DNA from: Nitrobacter sp035546855
GTDB lineage: Bacteria; Pseudomonadota; Alphaproteobacteria; Rhizobiales; Xanthobacteraceae
Direction: 5' to 3'
Length of the DNA stretch: 64,000 bases
Assembly (NCBI GenBank): GCA_035546855.1
Contig: DASZVY010000094.1
Location: 62,001 to 126,000, forward strand
Shown here: piece by piece, positions 34,629-43,431 of the stretch
Layout of the letters: each line of letters opens with the position of its first letter
How positions within the stretch are numbered: position 1 is the first letter of the stretch
Notes under the pieces: model-generated
What the model saw: the letters and a program-made list of their open reading frames with translations, nothing else
The model's database searches: none
What the model was told of the DNA's origin: nothing
Made by a program: the position numbers and the translations under genes

Positions 34629-35474
34629 ATGAGCGTGGTGCCATTGCGACCGGGGGGTCGACCTGAGCCGTCGTCCGGGCGCGCCACGCCGACGGCGATG
34701 ATCGAGATCGATCGTGTTTCCCGGACATTCGAGACGTCCGGGCGCAAGAGCCATCTCGCGCTGTCCGACATTTCGCTGACCATCGAGGACGGTGCCTTCG
34801 TCTCGATCCTCGGTCCGTCCGGATGCGGCAAGTCGACGTTGCTTTATATCGTCGGCGGCTTCGTCAAGCCGACCGAAGGTGCCGCGCGCGTGAAGGGACA
34901 GGCGATCACCGGGCCGGGACCGGATCGCGGACCGGTGTTTCAGGAGTTCGCGCTGTTTCCCTGGAAGAACGTGCTCGGCAACGTGATGTACGGCCTGCGC
35001 CAGCAGGGCGTGGGCCGCACCGAGGCGGAAACGCAGAGCCGCCGCCTGATCGAGATGGTCGGGCTCAAGGGATATGAGTCCTTCTATCCGAAGGAACTGT
35101 CCGGCGGCATGAAGCAGCGCGTCGCGATCGCGCGCACGCTGGCCTATCATCCGGCGGTGCTGCTGATGGACGAACCGTTCGGCGCGCTCGATGCGCACAC
35201 GCGGACCCGCCTGCAGAACGACCTGCTCGACATCTGGGAGCGCGACCGCAAGACGGTGCTGTTCGTCACTCACTCGGTCGAGGAAGCGGTCTTCCTCTCC
35301 GATAAGGTGGTGGTGATGACGCGCTCGCCCGGCCGCATCAAGGAGATCGTCGATATCGACCTGCCGCGCCCGCGCCGCCGCGCGGATCTGCTGCTCGACG
35401 CGGCCTACCAGAAATACGTCGTCGCTATCGAAAAGCTCATCGACGATGGCCCCGACGACGAGCGTCCGGCATGA
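34629..35474 (+). CDS. ABC transporter ATP-binding protein (nitrate/sulfonate/taurine type)
   Basis: This 281-residue ATPase energises an importer of the TauB/SsuB class. Walker A GPSGCGKST, signature LSGGMKQRVAIARTL, Walker B VLLMDEPFGALD and the switch histidine in LFVTHSVEEA are all present. A GGAATTCGA ribosome-site region precedes ATG 34629. It overlaps the first permease gene by 4 bases. The promoter region carries the motif shared with the anthranilate genes, hinting that the substrate is an aromatic acid. Confidence 0.93.
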   Translation: MSVVPLRPGGRPEPSSGRATPTAMIEIDRVSRTFETSGRKSHLALSDISLTIEDGAFVSILGPSGCGKSTLLYIVGGFVKPTEGAARVKGQAITGPGPDRGPVFQEFALFPWKNVLGNVMYGLRQQGVGRTEAETQSRRLIEMVGLKGYESFYPKELSGGMKQRVAIARTLAYHPAVLLMDEPFGALDAHTRTRLQNDLLDIWERDRKTVLFVTHSVEEAVFLSDKVVVMTRSPGRIKEIVDIDLPRPRRRADLLLDAAYQKYVVAIEKLIDDGPDDERPA

Positions 35475-36256
35475 CTGCATCTCGTTCTCTGCTCCGCTCG
35501 CTGGCGCCGCTATTGGCCTGTCTCGGCCTGCTCTGTCTTTGGCAGATCGCAGCACTGGCGCTTAACACCGACAGCTTTCCGTCGGCGCTGGACGCGCTGC
35601 GCGCCATTCCGCCGATCCTGACCGATCATGATGCGCTGCTGAACATCCTCGACTCGCTTCGCCGGATGGCAATCGGGCTCGGCCTCGCGGTTCTGGTCTC
35701 GATTCCGCTCGGCCTGATGATGGGCCGGAGCCGGGCGGTGGCCGCCTTCTTCAACCCACTGCTGATGGTGGTCTATCCGGTGCCGAAGGCGGCGCTGATG
35801 CCGGTCATCATGCTCTGGCTCGGCGTCGGCGACGTCTCCAAGACGTTGGTGATCTTTCTCGGCGTCAGCATTCCCATCATCTATCACAGCTTTCAGGGTG
35901 CTAAGGCGGTCGAGGAGAAAATGCTGTGGTCGGGCGCGGCGATGGGCATGTCGGCGGCGCAGCGGATGTTTCGCATCGTGCTGCCCGCGGCGTTGCCGGA
36001 AATCCTCACGGGTTGCCGGACCGGCCTTGTGCTCGCGCTGATTACCATGGTGACCAGCGAGATGATCGCGCGGCAGAACGGCGCCGGAAACATCCTGTTC
36101 AACGCGCTCGACATGGCGCAGTACGACACCGTGTTTGCGATGATGATCGTGATCGGCGCGCTCGGCATCATCCTTGACGCGGCTTTCGAGCAGCTTCGCA
36201 GCGCCTTGGTGCGATGGTCGGAGCCGCGCTTCGACATGCCCCTGAGCTTCTCGTGA
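35471..36256 (+). CDS. ABC transporter permease (TauC/SsuC type)
   Basis: This 261-residue inner-membrane permease has about six hydrophobic segments. The cytoplasmic EAA-type loop reads EEKMLWSGAAMGMSAAQRMFR with the conserved glycine, where the ATPase docks. It is coupled to the ATPase upstream and overlaps the second permease by one base (TGATG). Two different permeases in one operon suggest a heterodimeric channel. Confidence 0.92.
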   Translation: MTASRSLLRSLAPLLACLGLLCLWQIAALALNTDSFPSALDALRAIPPILTDHDALLNILDSLRRMAIGLGLAVLVSIPLGLMMGRSRAVAAFFNPLLMVVYPVPKAALMPVIMLWLGVGDVSKTLVIFLGVSIPIIYHSFQGAKAVEEKMLWSGAAMGMSAAQRMFRIVLPAALPEILTGCRTGLVLALITMVTSEMIARQNGAGNILFNALDMAQYDTVFAMMIVIGALGIILDAAFEQLRSALVRWSEPRFDMPLSFS

Positions 36257-37023
36257 TGAACGCGCGGCTGGTCTCGACCGATCTCGTGCTGGGCGTCGTG
36301 CCGATCGTGCTGGTGATCGCGGTGTGGCAGGGGCTGGTCTCGTTCGGCTATGCGCCGGTGACGCTGCTGCCGCCGCCTGGTCGGGTGTTCGCGCGGCTGG
36401 CGGAGCAGATCGTCACCGCGAGCTTTCTCGGGGAGATCGCCGTGACGCTGTTTCGGCTGTTCGCCGGATTTGGCATCGCCGTGGTACTGGGCGTCGCTGT
36501 CGGGCTTGCCGCCGCCGTCAGCCCCGCCGTCAACGCAGTGGTGCGTCCCGTGGTGCGGGTGCTGGCGCCCGTCCCCAAGGTCGCCTTGTATCCCGCATTG
36601 CTGCTGCTGCTCGGCTTCGATCACGCATCGAAAATCACGTTGGTGGCCGCCGACGCCCTGTTTCCGATCCTGCTTGCGACCTACTACGGCGCGTCGATGG
36701 TCGAGCAGAAACTCGTGTGGTCGGCGATGGCGGCAGGCACGCCGCGCCGCCAGATTTTGTTCAAGGTCGTTCTGCCCGCGGCGCTGCCCTCGATTCTCAC
36801 CGGGTGCCGGATCGGGCTCGTGATCTCCTGCATCGTGGTGTTCCTGGCCGAGATGATTACCTCGACCGACGGTCTCGGCCATCTGCTGGTGGCGGCCGCG
36901 CGCACGTTCCAGACCGTCGACATGTTCGTGCCGCTGATCACGATCTCGCTGCTCGGGTTGATCCTCAACGGCTTGCTGCACAGCCTGAGAACATATCTGT
37001 TGCGTGGGTTTCCGGAGGTGTGA
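36256..37023 (+). CDS. ABC transporter permease (TauC/SsuC type), second subunit
   Basis: This is a 255-residue paralogue of the preceding permease, with about six transmembrane segments and the docking loop VEQKLVWSAMAAGTPRRQILFK. ATG 36256 shares its A with the stop of the first permease gene. The longer frame from 36214 would overlap it by 43 bases and lacks support. It is followed by a repeat-rich gap and malonyl-CoA decarboxylase on the other strand. Confidence 0.92.
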   Translation: MNARLVSTDLVLGVVPIVLVIAVWQGLVSFGYAPVTLLPPPGRVFARLAEQIVTASFLGEIAVTLFRLFAGFGIAVVLGVAVGLAAAVSPAVNAVVRPVVRVLAPVPKVALYPALLLLLGFDHASKITLVAADALFPILLATYYGASMVEQKLVWSAMAAGTPRRQILFKVVLPAALPSILTGCRIGLVISCIVVFLAEMITSTDGLGHLLVAAARTFQTVDMFVPLITISLLGLILNGLLHSLRTYLLRGFPEV

Positions 37024-37047
37024 AGCTTTCGCAAAAACCTATCCGCC

Positions 37048-37164
37048 GTCATTCCGGAAGCCGCGGCTATCCGGAATCCCGCAAAACGATGAGTCTTCGC
37101 CAGTAGATGAGTCTTCGCCAATACAGGATTCCTGGCTCGATGCTGCGCGACGCCCCGGAATGAC
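37048..37164. repeat. Dispersed palindromic repeat, family B, with internal 18-bp tandem repeat
   Basis: CGTCATTCCGG at the left and CCCCGGAATGACG at the right enclose the element. Inside, the 18-base unit GATGAGTCTTCGCCARTA is repeated in tandem at 37088-37105 and 37106-37123. It lies between the convergent permease and malonyl-CoA decarboxylase genes. A second family B copy is at 46298-46408. Confidence 0.75.
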
Positions 37165-37185
37165 GCCCCGGAGTTTTCATATCGC

Positions 37186-38538
37186 CTACGACAGCCTCAA
37201 ATCCAGCAGCCGTCGCCCCTCGGCCTTCATCAGCTTCTTCACGGCGTTCGATGTGGCTACTTCGTCGTCGTTGGCATAGGCCTCGTGGTTCTTCTCGATG
37301 TCGTCGAGATGATAGAGGTAGTTGACCATGATGCCGGCGGACTCGCTCAAACCCTTCTCCGAGGTGTCGCCGAGCCAGTTGATTCGCTCCAGCCGTGCGC
37401 CGTTGCCGAGATGGAAACGCGCGACCGAGTCTACCGGCTTGCCGCGCGGGTTCTTCGCCTTGAGGAAATAATATGCCGCCAGCGGCTCAAGGATCGCGCG
37501 CAGTTTCGCCGACAGTTCGGCGTCGTCGATCCAGCCGGGCTGATCGAGATGGGCGAGCAGCGCGCGATCTTCGTCCGAGATGGGAACGTCGTCCGCGCGC
37601 TTGACCCAAGCCAGGAAGCCCGGCACCGGCGACAGCGTCACGAAGGTGTCGAGTTTCGGCAGTTCGCGGCGCAGTTCTTCGACCACCTGCTTGATCAGGA
37701 AATTGCCGAAGGAAATGCCCCCGAGCCCGCGCTGGCAGTTCGAGATCGAATAGAACACGGCGATACGGGCCCGTTCGACCGGCACCGGTTGGCGATCTTC
37801 CGCGAGCAGCGGCGCGATCGCGTTCGGAATCGTTTCGGTCAGGGCCACCTCGACGAAAATCAGCGGTTCGTCGTTCAAGGCTGGATGAAAAAAGGCGTAG
37901 CAACGGCGGTCGACGGGATCGATACGCCGGCGCAGGTCGTCCCAGTCGTGGATGCGATGGACCGCCTCGTAACGGATGACTTTTTCCAGCACGATGGCCG
38001 GCGTGGACCAGTCGATCTTGCGCAGCACGAGGAATCCCCGGTTGAACCATGACGACAGCAGATGCTCGAGATCGCGGTCGACCACGCCGAGATCCTTGCG
38101 TTGCTTGCGCAGGTCGAGCAGGTGCTCGCGCATGGTGACGAGTTCGCTGGTGGCGCCCGGCGCGCGATTCAGGCGGCGAAACAGCTCCTGACGGAGCGGT
38201 TCGGAGGCGAAATGCAGGTCGCCGCCCGCGCCCCCGACGCCGGCTCTCCAGATTTCGATCGCCCGGTCGACCTTTTCGCGGTCCGGCCCGAATTTCCGGG
38301 CCAGCATCTCGAAGAAGGACACCCGGCCGGCGTCGTCGAGGCCGCGGTAGGCGTCGAGCACGTCGCGCGCGAGCGCGGTGCCGGAGGCTTCGCCCCGGCC
38401 GGACAGCAGTCCCTCGCAAAGCGCCGTTATGCTGTCGGCATCGCGTTTTTCGCCGTTCGACCACGACGTGCGGCGCAGCAGGGTGCGGCCGCGCTCGGAA
38501 ATCGAGGCGAGAAGATCAGAAAAGAAGTCATTGCTCAT
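37186..38538 (-). CDS. Malonyl-CoA decarboxylase
   Basis: This enzyme converts malonyl-CoA to acetyl-CoA and CO2. It has 450 residues, an N-terminal helical domain and a C-terminal GNAT-like catalytic domain. The catalytic serine region is FVTLSPVPGFLAW and the histidine FHLGNGARLERINWL. It interrupts an ABC importer: the ATPase and two permeases lie to its left and the binding protein to its right, all on the other strand. A role in removing malonyl-CoA formed during catabolism is possible. Confidence 0.95.
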   Translation of the reverse strand: MSNDFFSDLLASISERGRTLLRRTSWSNGEKRDADSITALCEGLLSGRGEASGTALARDVLDAYRGLDDAGRVSFFEMLARKFGPDREKVDRAIEIWRAGVGGAGGDLHFASEPLRQELFRRLNRAPGATSELVTMREHLLDLRKQRKDLGVVDRDLEHLLSSWFNRGFLVLRKIDWSTPAIVLEKVIRYEAVHRIHDWDDLRRRIDPVDRRCYAFFHPALNDEPLIFVEVALTETIPNAIAPLLAEDRQPVPVERARIAVFYSISNCQRGLGGISFGNFLIKQVVEELRRELPKLDTFVTLSPVPGFLAWVKRADDVPISDEDRALLAHLDQPGWIDDAELSAKLRAILEPLAAYYFLKAKNPRGKPVDSVARFHLGNGARLERINWLGDTSEKGLSESAGIMVNYLYHLDDIEKNHEAYANDDEVATSNAVKKLMKAEGRRLLDLRLS

Positions 38539-38708
38539 GTTGCAGCGACGTTCACTGAATCGCCCTCTCGTTGGGTGCGGATCGGACAGCCGCGACTATA
38601 TCCCAATCACAAAGCATATTGCGTGCAAATTTGAGGCATGAAAGGATCATGACAATAGAGCTTTCTGCGGATCAGCTCTTCGAAAATTCGAATATGGGGG
38701 ACCCGAGA

Positions 38709-39698
38709 ATGAAGCCGATCGCATTGAAGTTGATGTCTGCCATGGGCCTGGCCGTCTGTGCGTTGGTGATTGCCGTGCCGGCATTCGCGCAGCAGACCAT
38801 TCGTGTCGGCTGGACCATTCCGGCCGAGGAGTCCAAATACTGGATGATGAAGCGTCCGTCCGAATTCCCGGACATCGGCAAGGACTACAAGATCCAGTGG
38901 GTGCAATTCCAGGGGACGGCACCGATGACGCAGGCGCTTGCGGCGGGTGCGCTCGATTGCGCCACGCAGTCGGTGCTGTCGCTGGCGCAGGGTGTCGAGA
39001 GCGGCGGTCTCAAGGCCTACATCGTCGCCCAGCACGTATACGAAAAGCCCGGCGGGTTCTCGGTCTACTGGGCGGTGAAGGCAGATTCGCCGATCAAGAC
39101 CATCGCCGACCTCAAGGGCAAGACGATGGCGATCAATGTGCTGGGCTCCGGCATCTACGGTCCGATGGCGCTCCTGTTGAAGCAGCATGGCGTCGACCCC
39201 GAGAAGGATATCAAGCTGGTGGAAGTCGGCTTTGCGCTGTCGGAGGATGCGATCCGGTCGGGCCGGGTCGACGCTGCGCCGATGAACCAGCCATTCGCGG
39301 CGCGCTCGGAAGCCAAGGGCGGCTTGCGCAAGCTGTTCTCCCTTTCGGAGCAGCAGAAGAACATCGTCCACATCGTGGACGCGTGCCGCAAGGATTTCGT
39401 CGACAAGAATCCTGATCTCGCGAAGCACTACGTGCGCGACCTGACGCTCGGCATGAAGAAGGCGCTGGCGAACCGCAAGGAGACCCTTGAAGTGGTACAC
39501 GAGGTGATGAAAGCGCCGATCCCGGTTCTCGACACCTATCTGCTCAAGGATAACGACTTCGGTCGCGATCCCGGTGCCGCGCCCAACTTCCCCGCGATCC
39601 AGGCCATGCTCGACACTTACGCGGCGACCGGCATGTTGCCCAGGAAGCTCGACGTCTCCACGCTCAAGCATCCGACCATCGTCGCGCCGCTGCAGTAG
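38709..39698 (+). CDS. ABC transporter substrate-binding protein (NMT1/TauA type)
   Basis: This is a periplasmic solute-binding protein of 329 residues with a signal peptide (MKPIALKLMSAMGLAVCALV, cleavage probably after AFA at residue 23). The mature part starts QQTIRVGWTIPAEE and continues through MTQALAAGALDCATQS, which is typical of the sulfonate/nitrate/aromatic class. ATG 38709 is used because it directly precedes the signal peptide. It probably partners the ATPase and permeases at 34629-37023, despite the malonyl-CoA decarboxylase gene between them. Confidence 0.9.
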   Translation: MKPIALKLMSAMGLAVCALVIAVPAFAQQTIRVGWTIPAEESKYWMMKRPSEFPDIGKDYKIQWVQFQGTAPMTQALAAGALDCATQSVLSLAQGVESGGLKAYIVAQHVYEKPGGFSVYWAVKADSPIKTIADLKGKTMAINVLGSGIYGPMALLLKQHGVDPEKDIKLVEVGFALSEDAIRSGRVDAAPMNQPFAARSEAKGGLRKLFSLSEQQKNIVHIVDACRKDFVDKNPDLAKHYVRDLTLGMKKALANRKETLEVVHEVMKAPIPVLDTYLLKDNDFGRDPGAAPNFPAIQAMLDTYAATGMLPRKLDVSTLKHPTIVAPLQ

Positions 39699-39734
39699 AT
39701 ATTCGAAATAATCGTCGTGGCGGAAGCAGCTTCG

Positions 39735-39795
39735 ACTCGTCATGGCCGGGCTGAAGCGCGAAGCGCGTCCTCGCGCGGATATCCCGGCCATTTGC
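39735..39795. repeat. Dispersed palindromic repeat, family A (short copy)
   Basis: CGTCATGGCCGGGCTGAAGC at the left and ATATCCCGGCCAT at the right bracket a GC-rich core. It is a short or decayed copy of the family A element, between convergent genes. Confidence 0.55.
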
Positions 39796-39836
39796 GTTTT
39801 GTGCGGTAAACTCTTCAAGAGCGAGATCGGTTGACG

Positions 39837-40790
39837 TTAACCTGTCCGTGGCCGGCTGTTGATCAGCAGCTCGAGCGCCGACTTGATGGTCTGGCGCTCG
39901 TCGTCGGTAAATTGATTCAGAAGTTCCGCTTCGTGCCGGCTCGCGGCCTGCCGGACCGGTCCGACCCGCCGCCGTCCTTTCGCCGTCACATGAACCGTGA
40001 CGCGCCGCCGGTCTTCAGCGGCGGTTCGTCGCTTGACGAGGCCGTCGTGCTCCATCCGGTCCAGAACCTTGGTCAGCCGCGGCTGCTTCATCAGCGCCAT
40101 GGCTGCGAGTTCGCCGACCGACAGGCCCTCGACATCGGTGAGGCAGGCCAGCACGCGCCATTCGGGCACCGACATGTCCCAGCGTTTCAGCGCTGCATGA
40201 AATTCGCTGGAGACGATATCGCTCGCGCGGGCGAGCAGATAAGCAAGGTAGCTGCGCGCAAAGCTGTCACTCGACAGCGGCTTGGCGCGGTGGAGTGCGT
40301 CGATCCGGCGCAACCTTCCCGAGTGAAACAACAGAGGTTCGTGATTGCGCTCGACCATGCGCATCACTTCGCCGACCAGGACGGTATGGTCACCGCCGGG
40401 ATAACGCGCCCACGCACGGCATTCGAAGATCGGCGCTAATCCTTCGATCAGCGGCGCGCCGGTCTGGCCGGGGGCATGCGCGAGCCCCGCGAATTTGTCG
40501 ATGCCGCGTTGGCTGAAGCGCAGCGCGAGGTCGCGGTGATCGGCGCCGAGGAAATGCACCGCAAAGGCATCCGCTGTGAGAAATGCATCGTGACTCGGCG
40601 ACGATTTCGCAACGCTCCACAGCACCAGCGGCGGATCGAGCGAGACCGATGAGAACGAGTTCGCGGTCATCCCGATGGCGCGGCCGTCGTGCGTCGCGGT
40701 CACCACCGCGACGCCCGTAGGAAACTGACCGAGCGCCCTGCGGAACGCCAGCGGATCGAGCGCGGTTGTCGTGACGTCGTTGTCTGTCAT
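39837..40790 (-). CDS. Flavin reductase domain fused to MarR regulator
   Basis: One 317-residue protein holds two normally separate functions. Residues 5 to about 160 are a flavin reductase (RALGQFPTGVAVVTA, GMTANSFSSVSLDPPLVLWSV, the FMN-binding core). Residues 175 to 315 are a MarR winged helix (SVPEWRVLACLTDVEGLSVGELAAM, DRRRVTVHVTAKGRR). The reductase half could supply reduced flavin to an oxygenase, while the MarR half could control transcription according to flavin or ligand state. It faces the NicX-like gene across a 135-base promoter region, so it probably regulates that gene and itself. Confidence 0.9.
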   Translation of the reverse strand: MTDNDVTTTALDPLAFRRALGQFPTGVAVVTATHDGRAIGMTANSFSSVSLDPPLVLWSVAKSSPSHDAFLTADAFAVHFLGADHRDLALRFSQRGIDKFAGLAHAPGQTGAPLIEGLAPIFECRAWARYPGGDHTVLVGEVMRMVERNHEPLLFHSGRLRRIDALHRAKPLSSDSFARSYLAYLLARASDIVSSEFHAALKRWDMSVPEWRVLACLTDVEGLSVGELAAMALMKQPRLTKVLDRMEHDGLVKRRTAAEDRRRVTVHVTAKGRRRVGPVRQAASRHEAELLNQFTDDERQTIKSALELLINSRPRTG

Positions 40791-40849
40791 CGTTTCCCGC
40801 CATCATCCCGGAACAGGATCGGCGCGGCTATCCTGCGCAGCCGCCACTC

Positions 40850-40863
40850 CTTTAATTATAAAA
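40850..40863. promoter_or_regulatory. Weak candidate operator between the flavin reductase-MarR and NicX-like genes
   Basis: CTTTAATTATAAAA resembles the 14-bp motif of the anthranilate promoters (about 8 of 14 positions of the best copy). It lies in the shared AT-rich promoter region of two divergent genes, where a MarR site is expected. Confidence 0.3.
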
Positions 40864-40925
40864 ATATTCCTTTTCATGTAACATGGCCTTGCCTATCATC
40901 CAATGGTAACCGCAGGGAGAGACCT

Positions 40926-41972
40926 ATGCTGGCGGATCGCATCGAGGCGAAATGGATCGACGCGTTCTGCGAGATCTTCGAGCGTTGCGCGGTCAAGCCG
41001 GGCGACACCGCGGCGATCCTGTCCGAGACGCAGTCGCGCGCGCTGAACGTCCACATCGCCGAGCTCGCGCTGCTGCGCATGGGCGCAAAACCGTTCCACA
41101 TCGTGGTGCCGACCCCGCGCAACAGGCAGGTGGTGCCGGTCCGCTCGACCGGCGCCAGCGAGGCGATCCAGCGGCTCGGCCCGGTGGTGAGCGCCTTGCA
41201 GCAGGCAGGATTCGTGGTGGACTGCACCATCGAAGGGTTGATGCATGCGCCGGAGACGCCGGACATCCTGAAGGCCGGCGCGCGCATTCTGGTGATCTCC
41301 AACGAGCATCCGGAAGCGCTCGAGCGCATGGTGCCGGACAGCGCGCTCGAGAAGCGCGTGCGCGCCGCCGCAAAGATGTTGCGCGGCACGAAGCGCATGA
41401 AGGTGACCTCCAAGGCGGGCACCGATCTGGACGTCAACATGGAGGGCGCGCCGACGGTCGGCGTCTGGGGCTGGACCGACAAGCCCGGCACGCTGGCGCA
41501 TTGGCCCGGCGGCATCGTGGTCAGCTTTCCCAGAAGCGGCGGCGTCAACGGCCGGCTGGTGATGGCGGCGGGCGACATCAACCTCACCTTCAAGCGCTAC
41601 CTGACCTCGGCCGTCGATATGACGATCAAGGACGATTACGTCGTCGAGCTGACCGGCGAGGGCGCCGACGCCGAGATGATGAAGCGTTATCTCGCGGCGT
41701 GGGGCGACCGCGAGGCCTATGCGGTCTCGCATGTCGGCTGGGGCATGAACCCGAACGCGCGCTACGAGGCGCTGACCATGTACGACCAGCGCGACACCAA
41801 CGGCACCGAGATCCGCGCGGTCGCCGGCAACTTCCTGTTCTCGACCGGGGCCAACGAGTTCGCCGGCCGCTACACCGCGGGCCACTTCGACCTGCCGATG
41901 TTCGGCACCACCATCGCGCTCGACGGCAATATCGTGATCCGCGACGGCGCACTGCAGGACGTGTTCGGCTGA
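40926..41972 (+). CDS. NicX-like dioxygenase (M29-type metallo-fold)
   Basis: This 348-residue protein resembles 2,5-dihydroxypyridine 5,6-dioxygenase (NicX) and the related M29 aminopeptidase fold. Segments that match are VTSKAGTDLDVNM, GDINLTFKRYL, SHVGWGMNPNARYEALTMYDQRD and GNFLFSTGANEFAGRYTAGHFDLPM, which carry the Glu, His and Asp metal ligands of the family. NicX opens the pyridine ring in nicotinate breakdown. No other nic genes are nearby, so the true substrate could be a different ring or amide. It is divergent from the flavin reductase-MarR fusion. ATG 40926 has an AGGGAGAGA ribosome site. Confidence 0.78.
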   Translation: MLADRIEAKWIDAFCEIFERCAVKPGDTAAILSETQSRALNVHIAELALLRMGAKPFHIVVPTPRNRQVVPVRSTGASEAIQRLGPVVSALQQAGFVVDCTIEGLMHAPETPDILKAGARILVISNEHPEALERMVPDSALEKRVRAAAKMLRGTKRMKVTSKAGTDLDVNMEGAPTVGVWGWTDKPGTLAHWPGGIVVSFPRSGGVNGRLVMAAGDINLTFKRYLTSAVDMTIKDDYVVELTGEGADAEMMKRYLAAWGDREAYAVSHVGWGMNPNARYEALTMYDQRDTNGTEIRAVAGNFLFSTGANEFAGRYTAGHFDLPMFGTTIALDGNIVIRDGALQDVFG

Positions 41973-42056
41973 CGCTCCGCGACGACCTCGAACGATTCCA
42001 GTCTGAAACGGTTGAGACGCCACATCCCGCGCGTTACCTGATACCGCGTGCAGCCG

Positions 42057-42443
42057 ATGGGTATGGCAATGAAGTTCTTCACGAAACTCGAGCCCGGAAT
42101 CTACGCGGGCACCGATGCGACGCTGGCGAGCGAGGACGACGGCACTCTGTGGACCCGGGAATACGACGCGATCCTCGGCGAGGAGCAGCCGTTCGCGGTG
42201 ATCGTCAACGCGGCGCAACGGCCGCAGCCACCAGCCGGCAAGCCGATGGCGCTATGGATGAAATCGCGCAAGGCGCAGCTCGGCGCCTGGGTCTGCGCCA
42301 CCGTCTACATCGTCGAAGACGCGGCGCTGCGTGCCGACGTCCTGCGCTCGGCCGACAAGCGGCAGAAGGCGACGCCTTATCCGATGCATTTCGTGGCGAC
42401 CGAGGCCGAGGCGCTCGCCGCGGCCCGCGCGGCGCTGGCGTGA
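42057..42443 (+). CDS. Conserved hypothetical protein (about 128 aa)
   Basis: I do not recognise this family. The protein is soluble, with a beta-rich N-terminus (MKFFTKLEPGIYAG) and a basic segment ALWMKSRKAQLGAWVCATVY. It follows the NicX-like gene by 84 bases on the same strand and is convergent with the dehydrogenase gene, so it may be co-transcribed with the former. The start is uncertain: GTG 42048 and ATGs at 42057, 42063 and 42069 are close together. Confidence 0.65.
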   Translation: MGMAMKFFTKLEPGIYAGTDATLASEDDGTLWTREYDAILGEEQPFAVIVNAAQRPQPPAGKPMALWMKSRKAQLGAWVCATVYIVEDAALRADVLRSADKRQKATPYPMHFVATEAEALAAARAALA

Positions 42444-42444
42444 T

Positions 42445-43431
42445 TTAGTCGCGCGCCGTTGGCCGCGCGAGATCAAAATGCCTCAGCAGCTCGACGAAGG
42501 CCTTCAGCCGCGCCTCGCGATAGGCGTCGACGTCCATGCCGGCGTAATCGAGAAAACCCCGTCGCGTCGACAGGCCGATCCTGCCTTCGGCCATGTTGCG
42601 GCCGATGATTTCGGGCGCGGCGTAGCGGTCGCTGTTCAGCGCGCCGGTCAGATAGCGGCTCGCATAATGCAAAATGTCGCCACCGCCCCAGTCGATGAAT
42701 TCGAGCAGGCCGAGCACGGCGAAGCGGAAGCCGAAGCCGTATTTGATCGCCTTGTCGATTTCATCAGGTGAAGCCACGCCTTCCTCGACCATGCGCGCGG
42801 CCTCGTTCATGGCGAGCGCCTGGATGCGCGGCACGATGTAGCCGGGGGTGGCGGCGCAGACCACCGGCACCTTGCCGATGGACTCGAGCACGGACTTCAG
42901 CCGTGCGGTGATGGCGGGGTCGGTGGCCTTGCCGGGCGACAGCTCGACCAGCGGCACGAGATAGGCGGGGTTGAGCCAGTGCGCGTTGAGGAAGCGTTCG
43001 GGACGCCCGACCGCGCCGGAGAGATCGTCCACCAGAATCGTTGACGTGGTCGAGGCGATGACCGGCTCCGGTCCGGCGAGGTGAGACGCGCGCGCCAGCA
43101 CGTCGCGCTTGAGGTCGACCACCTCGGGCACGCCCTCGAAGATGATCACGGCGTCGCGCAAGGCTTCGGCGGCATCGGCCGCCGCCACCACGCGCACCCG
43201 CGCCAGCACGGGCGCAACGTCGTCGGCAGTCAGGAGACCAACCCGCGCCAGCATTTTGAGCGTGGTCTCGATGTCGCTGCGCGCATCGGTCGCGAGTTTG
43301 GCGAAAGCGCCGGCCCCGCGCGGCTTGAAGTCGATCAGCGCGACGTCGTGACCGGCATACGCGAACGCGATCGCGATGCCGCGGCCCATGCGGCCGGCGC
43401 CGAGCGTGGCGATTTTCCCGCGCGCGGTCAT
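42445..43431 (-). CDS. 3-hydroxyacyl-CoA dehydrogenase
   Basis: This 328-residue NAD-dependent dehydrogenase is of the 3-hydroxybutyryl-CoA type. The Rossmann motif TLGAGRMGRGIAIAFA opens the protein. The substrate-binding serine lies in IASTTSTILVDDLSG and the catalytic histidine in FLNAHWLNPAYLVPLVE. The C-terminal helical domain is complete. It would oxidise the hydroxyl intermediate of ring-derived acyl-CoA in the neighbouring aromatic pathway. Its start overlaps the octopine dehydrogenase-like stop by 4 bases. Confidence 0.9.
   Translation of the reverse strand: MTARGKIATLGAGRMGRGIAIAFAYAGHDVALIDFKPRGAGAFAKLATDARSDIETTLKMLARVGLLTADDVAPVLARVRVVAAADAAEALRDAVIIFEGVPEVVDLKRDVLARASHLAGPEPVIASTTSTILVDDLSGAVGRPERFLNAHWLNPAYLVPLVELSPGKATDPAITARLKSVLESIGKVPVVCAATPGYIVPRIQALAMNEAARMVEEGVASPDEIDKAIKYGFGFRFAVLGLLEFIDWGGGDILHYASRYLTGALNSDRYAAPEIIGRNMAEGRIGLSTRRGFLDYAGMDVDAYREARLKAFVELLRHFDLARPTARD

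Noticed and set aside
37088..37123. Possible CRISPR-like array
   Set aside because: Only two copies in direct tandem with no spacers and no cas genes.
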